A stretch of DNA of 64,000 bases from Azorinus chamasolen (GCA_963576725.1 OY755244.1:79049620-79113619); one strand, 5' to 3'. Positions 1 to 11,415 are shown, counted from the first letter of the stretch. Made by a program: numbers and translations. Notes: generated by a model from the letters alone, not told the origin.

Positions 1-584
1 TCTTACATATTTGCAAGCAGTATAAGTACATTCATATCAGACGTCTCCGGTAGCCGTCTGACCAAAGTCTGCTCTGCTTGGATATTATTATTATTATTAT
101 ACCATATTTATATAGCACTCTTTTCATATCTAAAATACGTTCAAAAATGCTTTACAAAATGCTTTACAACATTTATACATTCTAAAGCAGAAAAGAAAAG
201 AAAAACATTTTTAAAGAAATTTTAAGATATGAAATAGAAATAAAAACATAAAAGAACATTTACAGTGTAATTTCTAAGGTATAAAAAGAACATATCGCAT
301 AACCTTAAAATTTAACAGTACAGTAAAACCTCGATACTAATAACACTCAAACATTATTATTAATCTTTAAGGTATTTCCAGCAATGGCCATTTGTTTACT
401 TCCTTTCAATTTGACCTTCATATTAAAAATTGATTAAATCTATATTTTTTTTCAATAATTTTCAGCAATTATTTCAATTCAGTTATTAAGTAAAGGTAAA
501 GGTAAAGGTTCTTAAACAACACATTTTAAGAATTAAATAAAAACCTGACAATATGCCAAAAAGGAGGGTCATAATAAATGTAGT
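1..584. other. AT-rich DNA, no gene seen
   Basis: No open frame of note. It holds a short ATT run near 87-103 and a small AAAGGT triplication near 493-510. Nothing else is recognisable. Confidence 0.5.
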
Positions 585-1180
585 CACGTGAAACTGTACA
601 AATAGGCTTAAATGATTACATGTATGGCATCGTTATTATATGGAAATTACATGTATGACAATGTTGATTAATTCTTTGAAATCACTGTTCAGAGTTATAT
701 CAGTTTCTTGTTTATTTGCGTATGAGTGGCATTAACTGGTATGTTATCGACATACCACTGTATTTGCCATCACAGATGTTGTAGATTAGTCGGAGAGGGG
801 ATAAATTTATCTAAAATGTTTTTTCTTAGGATTGGGATGGAATAAGTGTGAGGTTGGGCGCCCTTAAACCGGTTTAACACCCCAAAGTGACTTTTGTCAC
901 TGACCGTTCCAAGGCGGCACTTCCTTCTTCTCCCTACTACGAAGAATTATATCAGTTTCCTGTTTATTTGCGTATAAGTGCCATTGATTGGTAGGTTATC
1001 GACATTACATATTTGCGGAAGTGATATTAAAATGGCAAATTAGTATAATCACATGAAACTGTACAAATATAACTTCATGTATGACATCGTTATTATATAG
1101 AAATTACATGGATGACAATGCTGTTTAATTCGTTGAAATCACTGTTCAGAACTGTATCAGTTTCTTGTTTATTACAGTTA
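585..1180. repeat. diverged direct repeat pair around a C/G-richer insert
   Basis: Two segments (about 585-770 and 944-1180) share landmarks: CACGTGAAACTGTACAAAT or its variant, GGCATCGTTATTATAT, AAATCACTGTTCAGA, and ATCAGTTTCTTGTTTATT. They match partly in rotated order, as expected of a tandem duplication. The 785-943 stretch between them contains 'CAAAGTGACTTTTGTCACTGACCG' (only partly quoted elsewhere; a dispersed repeat is my guess). No coding content. Confidence 0.55.
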
Positions 1181-1208
1181 TGGAACTTTCGTTTGTTCTC
1201 TGAATCGC

Positions 1209-1410
1209 TAAATAAAATGTTAATGAATCGAATGTGACGATGCTGTTGTTGATGATGATGGTCGTAATGAGGATGATGTTTTGGTGATGATGGTGATCGT
1301 GATGCTGGTTGCGACGATGACGACGGTGATGATGGTACTGATGGTAGTAAATGCTGCTGCTGATGGTGTAAGATGATAATGATGACGACAACCATGATAC
1401 TGATTTTACT
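1209..1410. repeat. GAT/GTT-rich degenerate trinucleotide repeat
   Basis: Dense GATGATG, GTTGTTG and GGTGATG motifs give His- and Ser-rich translations on the minus strand. These are a simple-sequence artefact and not a protein. Confidence 0.7.
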
Positions 1411-1958
1411 TATTATGTTCGTGGCGGTTGTGGTGATTGAGCAGACGGATATGACACATTTGACAGGTGTGAGTTTTACGGTCGAATATATCACACACGT
1501 GTCACATATCCAATACGTGACACATACGATTCAACACATCGATATCCTTTAGAAGCCGTTTGACCAAGATCTATTCTGTTTGATTATGGAACTACGTGGA
1601 TATAATTCTGACTCTACAGTTTTACCAAGGCCAAAATATTTAGTGTTTATATGCCATATAGATATTAAGCTTATTAATATTTATAGATACAATATTTTAT
1701 ATGAATAATTATTCGTGAAATACAGACTTGAGTAAAAAGCCGAGTGTAATGCTGGGGAAGCGTTATTCCAGACAAGAGGTACACGACCTTACGACTAAAG
1801 CACTCCACAGTTTCCCCTAGAAATATAACAAAATATATCTATCAAATTATAATTTGTAAAACTAAGTATTCACACGATTTTTGTTGTTTATTTTCAAATG
1901 CGGTGCTAAATACGGAAAAGTGACACGGCAATACCAAATTAGATGTTTAAAAAACAGT
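1411..1958. other. AT-rich DNA, no gene seen
   Basis: Single-copy-looking AT-rich sequence. I see no motif, repeat or coding frame worth naming. Confidence 0.4.
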
Positions 1959-1960
1959 TA

Positions 1961-2169
1961 CAGTAAAAACATTCTAAACCGGGATTCTAGTAGAGAAGGA
2001 TTTAGATACTTTTATTCAGGTGGCTGCTTAATGCTGGTAAACCTCATGCAGTAAGCTCCTAGAGGAGCTTAAAATTTCTGCATAACGTCCACCCTGCATT
2101 AAGCTGCCATCTGTCTTCAAGACCGATATTTATACTAAATTGACCTTCCGGTTTAGAGGGGTTTTACTG
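1961..2169 (+). mobile_element. P-5 palindromic MITE (TA-flanked, CAG...CTG)
   Basis: It begins CAGTAAAAAC and ends GTTTTACTG between TA dinucleotides (1959-1960 and 2170-2171). The ends read toward AAACCGG. The internal palindrome has CAGGTGGCTGCTTAATGC-type arms and a GCTCCTAGAGGAGC core. Superfamily pogo/Tc1 is inferred from CAG/TA only. Confidence 0.75.
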
Positions 2170-2371
2170 TAGATTGAAGTTAACAACCTTTTCCTGGGCA
2201 GCTCTTTAGGATAGAACTTATAGCTGAATTTTGATAAAATCAGTAACGAAATTGAATTTGATAATAGAAATAAAACCACATTCTTGTATTTGATAAGAAA
2301 AGCATGGTCGTGGAGGGAGCTCTCAATTCTCAAATTGTTGTTTCTGCATTACCGGAATGAAGAATTGTTAT

Positions 2372-2580
2372 TTAACTCTTTGCACGCTAGCGGCGAAACT
2401 GTGATTACCTATACAAACAGTTTGGATCCAGATGAGACGCCGCATAATGCGGCGTCTCATCAGGATCCAAACTGTTTGCCAGCTTGACCATATTATTGCA
2501 AAATAATGAGAGAAAGTTAATTTTAAGAGTTGAAGCAGACGACAATTGTTGCAGAGAAGAAATTACACGTAAAGAGTTAA
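2372..2580. mobile_element. T-F palindromic MITE (TTAA-flanked)
   Basis: TTAACTCTTTGC at the left and AAAGAGTTAA at the right. The internal palindrome is built on AAACAGTTTGGATCC and GAGACGCCGC arms, and 'GCAGACGACA' lies near the right end, as in the other T-F copies. Confidence 0.7.
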
Positions 2581-2800
2581 TACTTTCGCTGCCAACTTCG
2601 AATCTACAAGTATCTCAGCAAACAGACTAGATCCAGATGAGACACCGCGTAATATGGCGTCTCATCAGGATCCAAAATGTTTGATACTGTAACTCTTTTG
2701 TCAACAAACTGGATGAATATTCAAAAATTTAAGTTTAAGCAGGCGACAAGTTGTGCAGACGACAATGCTTGGAAACGATAGAGGTAAAGTGCAAAAAAGG
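2577..2800. mobile_element. second T-F-like MITE abutting the first
   Basis: It shares the TTAA of its neighbour, then reads CTTTCGCTGCCAACTT. The palindromic centre resembles T-F (GATGAGACACCGC...GGCGTCTCATC). The right end, near 2795-2800, is degenerate. Confidence 0.5.
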
Positions 2801-2854
2801 CCTGCAATAATTTGTATTCTGCCGGAAGGTGTATTGGAAAATATATTAGTACTC

Positions 2855-3078
2855 TTAACCCTTCTCATGCCCAATATTCAAATGAGAATCAATCCAATAT
2901 GAATATTCATCAGCTGACTCATTTTAAAGTTGCCTCAAGTGTAGCCTCTGAATTATAATGGCAAATAGTGTAGACCCGTATGAGACAGCTCCTCTAGGAG
3001 CTCCTCTAGGAGCTGTCTCATACGGGTCTTCACTATTTGCAAATACAGATGTGTACACTATTAGCACGAGAATGGTAA
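2855..3078. mobile_element. TTAA-type MITE with duplicated core
   Basis: TTAACCCTTCTCATGC at the left and GAATGGTAACC at the right. The arms (GTAGACCCGTATGAGACA) match T-D style arms, but the core is doubled: CTCCTCTAGGAG occurs twice in a row around 2993-3020. Confidence 0.65.
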
Positions 3079-3259
3079 CCACTGGTTTGCAGAAATATCT
3101 CAGTAACAGGATTGTCGTCTGTTATATCTTAGATTAAGAAATGTGCATTTCCGTTACAGTAAGCTATCGTAAGAGTGTAACAGAGTATATTCTAATCAGT
3201 TGCCCGGTATCTGATCTAGATCCAACCTGAGTTTGAAAACATAAGACATTTCCTTATTA

Positions 3260-4330
3260 GTGATTGCCCTACTTTTCCATCCAATCAGCGAGCCGCATTC
3301 TTCATGTTTTTCAGACTCTAATTCTCATAAATTTTATAAAATCAACTCTAACTTTCGAAGACGAACCTTCCAGTGCGCATGTGCAACAAAGCTCCGCCCA
3401 CGACTAGAAAAAACAAAAACAAACGAGTTGCTATGTTTTGAACTTGTGACGTTATCGACACGCGAACGAGTGTATTACAAGTGTTCACATGTGTAAAACG
3501 TGGGGAGGAAGACTATGTAAACAACTGAGAGGCAGACATATAGATCTAGTAATTGGGCTGTCGTGGACTAAAATGGACAATAAATCACTAAACATCCCAC
3601 CTGTTGAAGCATGATTGTTGAAAAGACTAATGTAAATAAACAAATGATTCAGGAAATATGAAAAACCTGTATTTAAAACTGTAATTCTTTCAACAAAACG
3701 CTAACGATCAAACCTGTAATCTTTTAAGCCTTTACCTGTTTATTATTATTTCAATATTCTGCCAATAATAAATGTTTAATATAATAAGCTGTATTTTTAT
3801 ATAAGGTTTCGGTAGTAGCGAAGATTTAAATTTGTGCAAACCGAGTAGATCCTGATCCTAATCTGTGTCTTCTCGGCTTGCAAAGCGGTCAAAAGGCATC
3901 ACTTACTATAGGGAAAAGGGTTATCATTTAAATATCCATAGCGATTTTGCGTTCGTCTTTCACAAGAATTATTTTTTCGCAGTTTTAGGGATATGTATAT
4001 ATTGCTGTCGGCCATTATTTGGGCTACAGAAAAGTGTGTAAAAATGTTTTACACACAGATGGGGAATATTTGATAACGTGGCACAGCCTAATTAGGCAAT
4101 GTTTACAAGAAAAAGGCGCGAAACCAGTTTCACTGTGTAGGAATTTAAAAACATAAACACGTGAGAATATTAACAAAGACGACGTTTGTTTGATTGGTAG
4201 GTTTCTGGTTATTTTGCATAAACGAGTGTGGCTTTTTAGGTGGACCATAATCACGTGACTATATACAAGTTTGTCATTGCTCAGTGGGCGGGGCTTAAAC
4301 ACTCAGCCTGATGAAAAGTAGGGCAATCAC
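3260..4330. mobile_element. TA-flanked DNA element with perfect 18-bp TIRs
   Basis: GTGATTGCCCTACTTTTC at 3260-3277 is exactly inverted at 4313-4330, and both ends are bounded by TA (3258-3259 and 4331-4332). At 1.07 kb it is too short for a full transposase. Frames inside show no recognisable domain, so it is called non-autonomous. Superfamily unknown; TA suggests Tc1/mariner/pogo-like. Confidence 0.75.
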
Positions 4331-4336
4331 TAAATC

Positions 4337-4448
4337 GGTTAGAGCTTATAAACTGCAGTCTTCGAAAATAAGACGGCCTAAAACGCTTCGCTTCGCTCGC
4401 GTTATCGGCCGTCTTATTTTCGAAGACTGCAGTTTATAAGCTCTAACC
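4337..4448. repeat. 42-bp perfect inverted repeat with 28-nt loop
   Basis: Arms 4337-4378 and 4407-4448 are complementary (outer GGTTAGAGCTTATAAACTGC). The loop is a CTTCG/CGCTCGCG-rich segment. It starts 6 bp after the TA-flanked element. Confidence 0.8.
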
Positions 4449-4811
4449 TATACTTAAATAGGACACACCTGCTCAATAAATATGATGTTTTCTGTAAAGC
4501 AATCTTGTCTGCAGTATATCGGCCCCACAGCTCTTCGTACATTGATGTGATTGCCCAACTTAACTTTGAGTCCGCTGAACAAACAAATAAAAATTATTGT
4601 TGAGTAGATCTATTTAATTGAACACAGTTTTAATATCTTGCCTTTAAATTTCCAGCTTTATCATCCAAAATAATGGATTCAGGCACAATGATTTTCAATC
4701 TTGCGCGAAAAGAAAGGAGGGGAAACCAGCACGCGTTCGATGACGTCGATTGATGACGTTTATTTCTTGTTTTTCCTCGAGCCCAAGCCAGTGCTAAATA
4801 GGTTAGCCAAC
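4449..4811. other. no gene seen
   Basis: AT-rich stretch without identifiable repeats or coding frames. Confidence 0.4.
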
Positions 4812-4896
4812 GGTTGAGCGCGACTAAACGATACAGTTCTCGGGGGCTACGCCCCCACCCCCTCGAACTATATATATCGTTTAGTCGCGCTCAACC
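4812..4896. repeat. 21-bp inverted repeat around a G/C-rich hairpin
   Basis: GGTTGAGCGCGACTAAACGAT (4812-4832) is inverted at 4876-4896. The spacer holds a second hairpin, GGGGGCTACGCCCCC. Confidence 0.75.
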
Positions 4897-4989
4897 ATGG
4901 TCTACCGATACTTGGTAGGAAAGATTGTCTACATAAGTTTGAATTTCATAAATCTTGTATTTCTTGTCGAAACACAACTAGAATGTGAA

Positions 4990-5050
4990 ACAGCATGGAT
5001 CCTGATGAGAAACTGAGTTCCCCGTGTATCATCTGGATCCAAACTGTTCA
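4990..5050. mobile_element. degenerate T-G-type palindrome
   Basis: GGATCCTGATGAGA ... ATCTGGATCCAAACTGTT is the eroded GATCC-type palindrome seen intact in T-F and T-G copies elsewhere in the window. Confidence 0.4.
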
Positions 5051-5184
5051 CAAATGCTAAATATCGGACTGGACTGTCATTGGGGCGTTCCTGTTCTCTT
5101 GACTAAAAGTGTTGCCTCTGAAAAGAGCTAAGCGGAGAAAGGAGAGGGTTGGCTTGAGTCTATGTGTTACTTTGGAGTGTGTGA

Positions 5185-6370
5185 GATTAGCCAGCCGAAA
5201 TCATTATTTTGTTGTCATTTATGTCATTATTGACATCATCATTGTCATATTATCATTGATATTATTATAATCATAGCATCATTATCATATCGACATTATC
5301 ATAACGTCATTGATCTCATCATTACCATATCGTCATTGGTCTTATCATCATCATAACGTCATTGAGACCATCATTAGTATATCGTCATTAATCTTGTCAT
5401 TATCATATCGTCATTGATCTTATCGTTATCATAACGTCATTGAGACCATCATTAACATATCGATATTTATCTCATCATTATCATATCGTTATTTGTCTTA
5501 TCATTATCATAACGTCATTAATAATCATTATAATTACGTCATTGATCTTGTCATTATCATATCGTCATTGATCTCATCATTAGCATATCGTCATTGATCT
5601 TATCATTATCATATCATAACTGATTTTGTCGTTATCATAACTTCATTGATCCCATCAATATCCTAGCGTCATTGATCTCATCATTAATATATCGCAATTT
5701 ATCTAATCATTAATATATCGCAATTGATCTCACCATTTTCATACCAGCTTGATATTATCATTATGATATCGTCATTATAATATCGTCCCCATCAATATCC
5801 TAGCGTCATTGATCTCATCATTAATATATCGCAATTGATCTCATCATTAATATATCGCAATTGATTTCATCATTTTCATACCCGCATTGATGTTATCATT
5901 ATGATATCGTCATTGTAATATCGTCATTATAAAATCGTCATTACCAGATCGTCATTATAATACCGTCATTATCATACCGCCATTTATATCGTCAATATCA
6001 TAATCATAATCATCGTTTCATCATTATCTTATCGTCATTATGGTATAGTCATTATCATATCATCATTATAATATTGTCCTTATCCTATTGTAATTGATAT
6101 CATAATCATCATATCATTGATAGTATCATGATCATATCACCATTGGCAGCATCATTATCATTATCATCATAATCAACGTTCATCATCATCAGTGTCATGA
6201 TTATCATTCATCATCATCATTCCATGTCATCATTCGTCGTCATAAACATCATCTGATTGTTCACGGCCATCATTTTCATCCAATTGCTCATCGTCATCAT
6301 TATTCATCGTAATAAATATCGTATCATTATTCATCGTCATTATTATCATCTCATCATTTATCATTCTGTA
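5185..6370. repeat. 1.2-kb degenerate ATCATTATC / TCGTCATT minisatellite
   Basis: Imperfect repeats of ATATCGTCATTGATCTTATC and CATTATC units with a 15-36 bp beat. It ends in pure CATCAT-type sequence near 6180-6360. No coding potential. Confidence 0.8.
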
Positions 6371-6555
6371 CTATGTGAACTATTATGTGTCCCAGACCCA
6401 TAAAACCAAGTTCATTTATATTACTGTCATCAGCTAGCATTTTCGATAGTTCGCTTTGTCAAATAAACATTTCAATATTTTCCAAATACAGAAAAAACTT
6501 TATAAACCGGATTTTTATATTAGCGTCTATGTCGATCAATCAGACAGATGACAAG

Positions 6556-6784
6556 TTAACCCTTTGCTCCACAGATTATTTTAGACACAACCTCTTTGAA
6601 TCAATCTACCGAAAAGGAGCATTAACTAGAGCAAATGAAAAGTTTAGAATTGTGTATTTTTCAAACCATTGTGATAAACAGAGCAGTTGCTCCTATAGGA
6701 GCAACTGCTCTATTAATCACAATGGTTTCAAAAAGTGATATTTACAGAGGCGTAGAAAAGCGTATTTATGGAGGAAAGGGTTAA
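6556..6784 (+). mobile_element. T-C palindromic MITE
   Basis: TTAACCCTTTGCTCC to GGAAAGGGTTAA. It contains the family landmark CCGAAAAGGAGCATTAACTAG and a palindrome centred on GTTGCTCCTATAGGAGCAAC inside ACCATTGTGATAAA arms. Confidence 0.85.
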
Positions 6785-6902
6785 TGTGGAGTGAAAGTCA
6801 TGCAAGGTGAAAGTCATCAGAGCTGTAGCCAATAATATCTCTTTCTCAGCAAAATGATATCTTGCGGCAACTCAGTAGAATGATAAATGAGTTCAATGAG
6901 TA

Positions 6903-7330
6903 CACTGGTGGCTTAAGTGTTTTAAGTGGCCATTCATTTATTGAACATATAAGTCCTAAATAGCAGGTGGTTGCTTAATGCAGGCCAAAAGTAATACAGA
7001 AAACTGCTATAGGAGCTTTCTAAATTACTTTTACCCTGCCTTAAGCTACCACCTGTCTTACGGTTCCATAATTAGACCTATATTTGATGGCCGCTTAATC
7101 CTTTCCTTCATAAATACGCATTTCTACGCTTCTGTAAATATCACTTTTTGAAACCATTGTGACAAATAGAGCATTTGCTCCTATAGGAGCAAATGCTCTA
7201 CTTATCACAATGGTTTCAGAACTACAAAATTTTCCTTTTCTCTAGTTAATGCTCCTTTTCGGTAGATATTTTCAAAGTGATTGGATCTAAAATAGCCTAT
7301 GAGGGAATGGGTTATGGCATTTTCTACAGT
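6903..7330 (+). mobile_element. P-2 MITE split by a nested T-C
   Basis: The P-2 body (CTTAAG near the left end, CAGGTGGTTGCTTAATGC arms) is interrupted at its right-hand TTAA (7095). The missing tail resumes after the nested element as a diverged TTCTACAGTA. The left end is degenerate. Confidence 0.6.
7095..7315 (-). mobile_element. T-C MITE nested in P-2
   Basis: TTAATCCTTTCC ... GGAATGGGTTAT. It is in inverse orientation to the copy at 6556. The core GCATTTGCTCCTATAGGAGC is intact. Confidence 0.8.
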
Positions 7331-8014
7331 ATCAGCAAGTTATGGTTTGGCAGATGATCAGTTATTAATTATCTTATCTATAGCTATGGAGCATGAAACA
7401 ACTTGAATGTGTGGTATCTGAAAAAACTCACTAGCACATTCTCACCCTCAAAACACAAGAATATTTTATTAAGAACGTTTCACACCATTTGCTTCTTACA
7501 GAAGGTGTAAAACAATCAATTAACAAGAATATTCCCGAGTATGAAGCATGCGACTGCTTCGGATCCATACGTGTTCTATAGGTAATTACCAATTTGTCTT
7601 TAGCATGCTACATGTATGATAAGTGTGACCAGAATTTAATTTTTGAAACAGTTTGAATCCAGATAAGACACAGAATAACTCACACACAAAGAACGACAAC
7701 CTATGGTAAATATTTGCTGAAAAGACTTGGTGGAAAGCACTCAAAGACTGTCGAAACGATTCAGGGATGTCTGCATGTCACGTTCTACGTTTTTATAGCT
7801 GGGTTCTCATTTTCGTGAAGGTAAAACTAGCATTCATGACAGATTTTGGAGACCAAATAAGGCAGGTACCTGTGGTCCGTTTTACCAAAGATCGCACGAC
7901 TGACATTAGCGTAATCTCTAACATACGACTATCGCAGCTGGAAGTTGCAATCGTCGCATGACAGGGCTAAACGATAATGTATGTCGTACGCAGTTAGTCT
8001 TGATTACTGCACAC
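7331..8014. other. no gene seen
   Basis: Mixed sequence. A diverged relative of 7890-8010 (GCGATCGTC, GTCGTACG...AAGTCTTG and 'ACACCAG' landmarks) recurs near 24890-24990, so part of this is an unnamed dispersed repeat. Confidence 0.4.
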
Positions 8015-8166
8015 CAGTAGCCATGCTTATAAAACTTTTTAGTTGAGTCTGAGTTCGTTCTCAAGCTTTTAATTGGTCAGATTTGAGCCTTCGCTCAAAT
8101 CTGACCAATCAAAAGCTTGAGAACGACCCCAAACTCAACTTAAAAGCTTTATAAACATGGACCCAG
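8015..8166. mobile_element. F-E foldback element
   Basis: Long inverted arms: CATGCTTATAAAACTTTT, GTCTGAGTTCGTTCTCAAGC, then ATTGGTCAGATTTGAGCC at the centre. The right arm ends TTATAAACATGGACCCAG. The left outer end is eroded. Confidence 0.8.
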
Positions 8167-8470
8167 AACTTGCAATAAAGTTTGACTTACCGAGTAGTAA
8201 CGATTGTCGTAAAAGCAGGAACTACGAAAATGCTGGTCGTAAGATATTTAGTAACACGGGCTACTAACCAAGGGCTGCAAATGTTGAGGGTTTCATCCAG
8301 CAGTGTCGCCAGGACACAGTGTAGGGGTGGCATTAGAAATGCATCAACAAACACCATATTACATGGAAACTTTTGTATGAGTAAGGACATTGCTATGTTT
8401 GTGCCGAGACAGTTGACAGATGACCAAAAGACTGCCAGGGAAACCACTCAAAAAGACCGTTTGGTTCGTT
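8167..8470. other. no gene seen
   Basis: Frames of up to 111 codons cross into the adjacent MITE and resemble no known protein. Confidence 0.35.
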
Positions 8471-8720
8471 TTAACCCTTCGCTTGCTGTTCACGTCAATA
8501 TACCTACCTGTAAATAGTGAATACCCAGATGAGACAGCTCCTGCAGGAGCTGTCTCATCAGGGTCTGCACTATTTACAATTTGATTGTGCAACCAGTGCA
8601 CTCCATAGCAGTGATTGCACAGCGAAATACTTGTACACAGTGAAGATATGTGTAATTATACAACAGGGCATGGGTAAAGAAGGAGAAATGTATTTTAAAA
8701 TTCAGCAAGAGAAGGGTTAA
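8471..8720 (+). mobile_element. T-D palindromic MITE (250 bp)
   Basis: TTAACCCTTCGCTTGCT to AGCAAGAGAAGGGTTAA. The palindrome is GTAAATAGTG...CACTATTTAC with core GCTCCTGCAGGAGC. It has exactly the same length as the copy at 10286. Its 67-codon translation recurs in the other copies because the DNA is repeated, not because of selection on protein. Confidence 0.85.
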
Positions 8721-9463
8721 GCATGAAGAATAGTATTACAGTTAACGAAATATGAGTGATTCATGCCGATTCTGAGACAGTCCTCCAGAAGGCTATCTAA
8801 TGCCTGTGAGATTTCAGGTTTTAGAGAGGCCAGGGTCTGGGACCTCAGTTCCGTTCCGTACCGTTGTTTTACGAGGGCAGGTAGGTCATTATGGATGAGT
8901 CTAAGCCACGTTAGTACTATGAGGTTTTCAAGTGAGGGTGTCAAGTCTTCATTTTCGGCTGGGATTTCCCCATGGTGTTGAATAGTTCCGTCGGACCTCA
9001 ACAGGTTATCCTCAACGAAACTAGTCAGTCTTTGGAATAGATCTTCTGGGCGCTCGTCATGCTCGAGTCTGATGTTGTTGAAATCAAGAAAGTGTGCCCC
9101 TGATGATTGGAAGCCATAGTGTAATCGAATTGACTGCCAAATACCTCTAACTGATGAGGAATTTTTAACGATGGTGTTTCTTGAGATGACTGGACAAAAG
9201 TTGGCGATTTGGCCCAGCATAAGTTCTAGCTGTGTCACTTTCTGTGCTGCTGTCCGCCTGTTTGGGGCTTCTTCTGCGTCGTCTGTGAACCCACGTAATG
9301 GGTTTGCAGAGGTTTTCCTCTCCCATGTGTAATCGTCAACCAAGTATGTTGCAAAGTTTGGGTCTAAAGATAAAGTGTACTGAATGTTCTGTCGCCATGC
9401 CTCGAACGAGGTAATGGTTTCCTTTTTGGTCAAAGACCACTGTTTCGGTGCACGCACTGCCAT
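8717..9463 (-). pseudogene. gag: Gag-like fragment of an LTR retroelement
   Basis: A 248-codon frame starts at 9463 ([16 protein letters not shown]) and includes [52 protein letters not shown] and [18 protein letters not shown]. This layout (N-terminal 'W...F..W..N..Y.L', then helices with 'LF.RL..F' and 'L....P.LV..R.G') is what I associate with capsid regions of retroelement Gag proteins. Structural Gag would assemble the particle that packages element RNA. It lacks a zinc knuckle, protease and reverse transcriptase. The last roughly 15 residues look like readthrough into flanking DNA, and the fragment stops at the TTAA end of the T-D MITE (8717-8720), so it is truncated. A related but frame-shifted stretch continues upstream to about 9630. 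The clade (BEL/Pao or Ty3) is uncertain. Confidence 0.6.
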
Positions 9464-9594
9464 CCTGCCACGAATATGATGCGATCAGCGTGTAGATCGC
9501 CGGTCTGTACCTTAATGTTTGTGGTAAAGTTGGTCGATTCCCCTTCGAGCTGTAGCCGAGACTAGTGAAAACAGATGACGCGAGTTGTTTGGAG

Positions 9595-9607
9595 ACCGCT
9601 GCCACCA
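9595..9607 (-). other. possible primer-binding site of the Gag fragment
   Basis: Read on the minus strand this is TGGTGGCAGCGGT, a TGG-initial sequence about 130 nt upstream of the Gag start, where a tRNA-primed PBS would lie. Inference only. Confidence 0.3.
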
Positions 9608-10090
9608 CGCCAGTTTGGGGGAAAACCAAACACAGACCAATTCATGGAGAACAATCTTCTTTAATAACGTTCAGTAACACGAGAGGCAAACGGATGATCT
9701 AAAACAAGGGAAGTAATCCCGATACACCGACAAGTATATCTACCGCTGAACTTTACCATATTATGTGGTATGGCGCTATCCAAAAAAAGTTCAAACTGTC
9801 TCCGTCGGCTGGCACGGTTATATTAGTTGTTTTCTGAGATTGACGTAGAATAAATATCACTCATTCACGCCCAAAAGGCCAAACTGTCACTGCAAAGTAC
9901 TACACAGAATAATGTCAACCTTCTTAGCAACAATGATCTTTCTGACGTCTCTGTTTTTACTGTGAAAGTGTTCAATTCTTTCAAATGTCAATTATTATCA
10001 CATGCTTTCTATAGCTCTGACATTGCCCGTTTGCGACTTCAGTTTGTTTCCAGAAATGAAAAAAGATCGCTGGTAACCAATATCAGTCTA
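9608..10090. other. possible LTR remnant and flank
   Basis: If 9595-9607 is a PBS, the LTR should lie here. I cannot find a second copy in the window to define its ends. No host gene seen. Confidence 0.25.
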
Positions 10091-10549
10091 CAGTAGAACC
10101 TGTCTTAAGCGACCAACGAAATAGAGGTATAGTTATGGGTCTGTAAGGCAGGCAGTTGACGGTAGCTTAATGCAGGTTAAAAGTAATGAAGAACGCTCCT
10201 ATAGGAGCTTTCTGCATTTCTTTTGCCCTACACTAAGCAACCACTTGCTTTTTAAGACGCCTACGTTCATTAAACGAATGGCCGCTTAACCCTTCTCTTG
10301 CTGAATTTCAAAATACATTTCTCCTTCTTTACCCATGCCCTGTTGTATAATTACATATATATTCACTGTGTACAAGTATTTCGCTTTGCAATCACTGCTG
10401 AGGAGTGCACTGGTTGCACAATCAACTTGTAAATAGTGCAGACCCTGATGAGACAGCTCCTGCAGGAGCTGTCTCATCTGGGTCTTCACTATTTACAGGT
10501 AGGTATATTGACGCGAATAGCAAGCGAAGGGTTAAGACAGGTTATACTG
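10091..10549 (+). mobile_element. P-2 MITE split by a nested T-D
   Basis: CAGTAGAACCTGTCTTAAGC at 10091 after TA. The body has the AACGCTCCTATAGGAGC core. It is interrupted at GCCGC-TTAA (10286) and resumes GACAGGTTATACTG after 10535. Confidence 0.85.
10286..10535 (-). mobile_element. T-D MITE (250 bp) nested in P-2
   Basis: TTAACCCTTCTCTTGCT ... AGCGAAGGGTTAA, opposite in orientation to 8471. The TTAA duplication is exact on both sides. Confidence 0.9.
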
Positions 10550-10761
10550 TGTGTCGGTTTTGATGTCTACTGTGACGCAGTACTTGATGTAACGATCTAC
10601 CTCACGGTTTGAATAAGCAATAAAAAAAGAGTGTGATGCTGCGAAACAATGTCTACCAATTTGTAACCATGATTTGTAATTAACTTTGTGATTACATAGG
10701 CATAGGCGGAGAGTACGTTGAAAAGAGTACAGTAAAACGAATAAAGTATGTTGGAAGACTA

Positions 10762-10950
10762 TTAACCCTTAGCCTGCTGAGCAAATTATTTTTGCAGAAT
10801 TTGTCCCCTATAACTTTTTCAAAATTCAAGCTATGATCAATTTGTCTACCAAAATGCAATCAGGGTGTCAAACAGTTTGGATCCTGATGAGACGCCGAGT
10901 TACTCGGCGTCTCATCTGGATCCAAATTGTTTGCATAGGCCCTCATATAT
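10762..10950 (+). mobile_element. T-G palindromic MITE, right end unclear
   Basis: TTAACCCTTAGCCTGCTGAGC start, then AAACAGTTTGGATCC, GAGACGCCGAGTTACTCGGC palindrome and return arm. No clear TTAA closes it. Confidence 0.65.
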
Positions 10951-11209
10951 ATATCGTTAACGTTTAGAAACGACGGGATAAATCGGTTTTGTTTTATTGG
11001 GTGTGTCTCGTGTGCTTGCGTGGGTGTCATGTTACGTGTAAACCTAAAGGTGCCACTGGTGCCACATGTATTTTCTGTGGATGACTATATTTCACCTACA
11101 TCTCATTATCTGAAAATGTTTGTCGCCGTCGGAAATTCGTTAAGAGTGGGTGGAGTTATGTATTTTTTTGATGAGTAATAAATATTTCATAGTCATGGAA
11201 TATCAGTAA
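10951..11209. other. no gene seen
   Basis: Unassigned sequence between two MITEs. Confidence 0.35.
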
Positions 11210-11211
11210 TA

Positions 11212-11415
11212 CAGTAAAATCTCGATTATTCGAACACGATAATACGTATTATTATCGATCTTTAAGACAGGTGGTAGCTTAATGCATGGTGAAAGTAATG
11301 CAGAAAGCTCCTCTAGGAGCTTTCTGCATTACTTTCACCATGCATTAAGCAGCCACCTGCCTAAAAGGGTCGAAATTCTTCTATACAGAAAATTCGAATA
11401 ATCGAGGTTTTACTG
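11212..11415. mobile_element. P-1 palindromic MITE
   Basis: CAGTAAAATCTCGATTATTC ... GAATAATCGAGGTTTTACTG with TA on both sides. The central palindrome (CAGGTGG..., core GCTCCTCTAGGAGC) has almost perfect arms of about 45 bp. Confidence 0.9.

Noticed and set aside
1093..1494. 133-residue His/Ser-rich frame
   Set aside because: Driven by GAT/GTT trinucleotide repeats, and it reads across a duplicated noncoding segment.
8517..10489. The same 67-residue protein appears to be encoded at 8517-8720 and 10286-10489
   Set aside because: Both are translations of the 250-bp T-D MITE. Similarity follows from DNA repetition, a third copy at 37278 is interrupted, and the frame crosses the palindrome.
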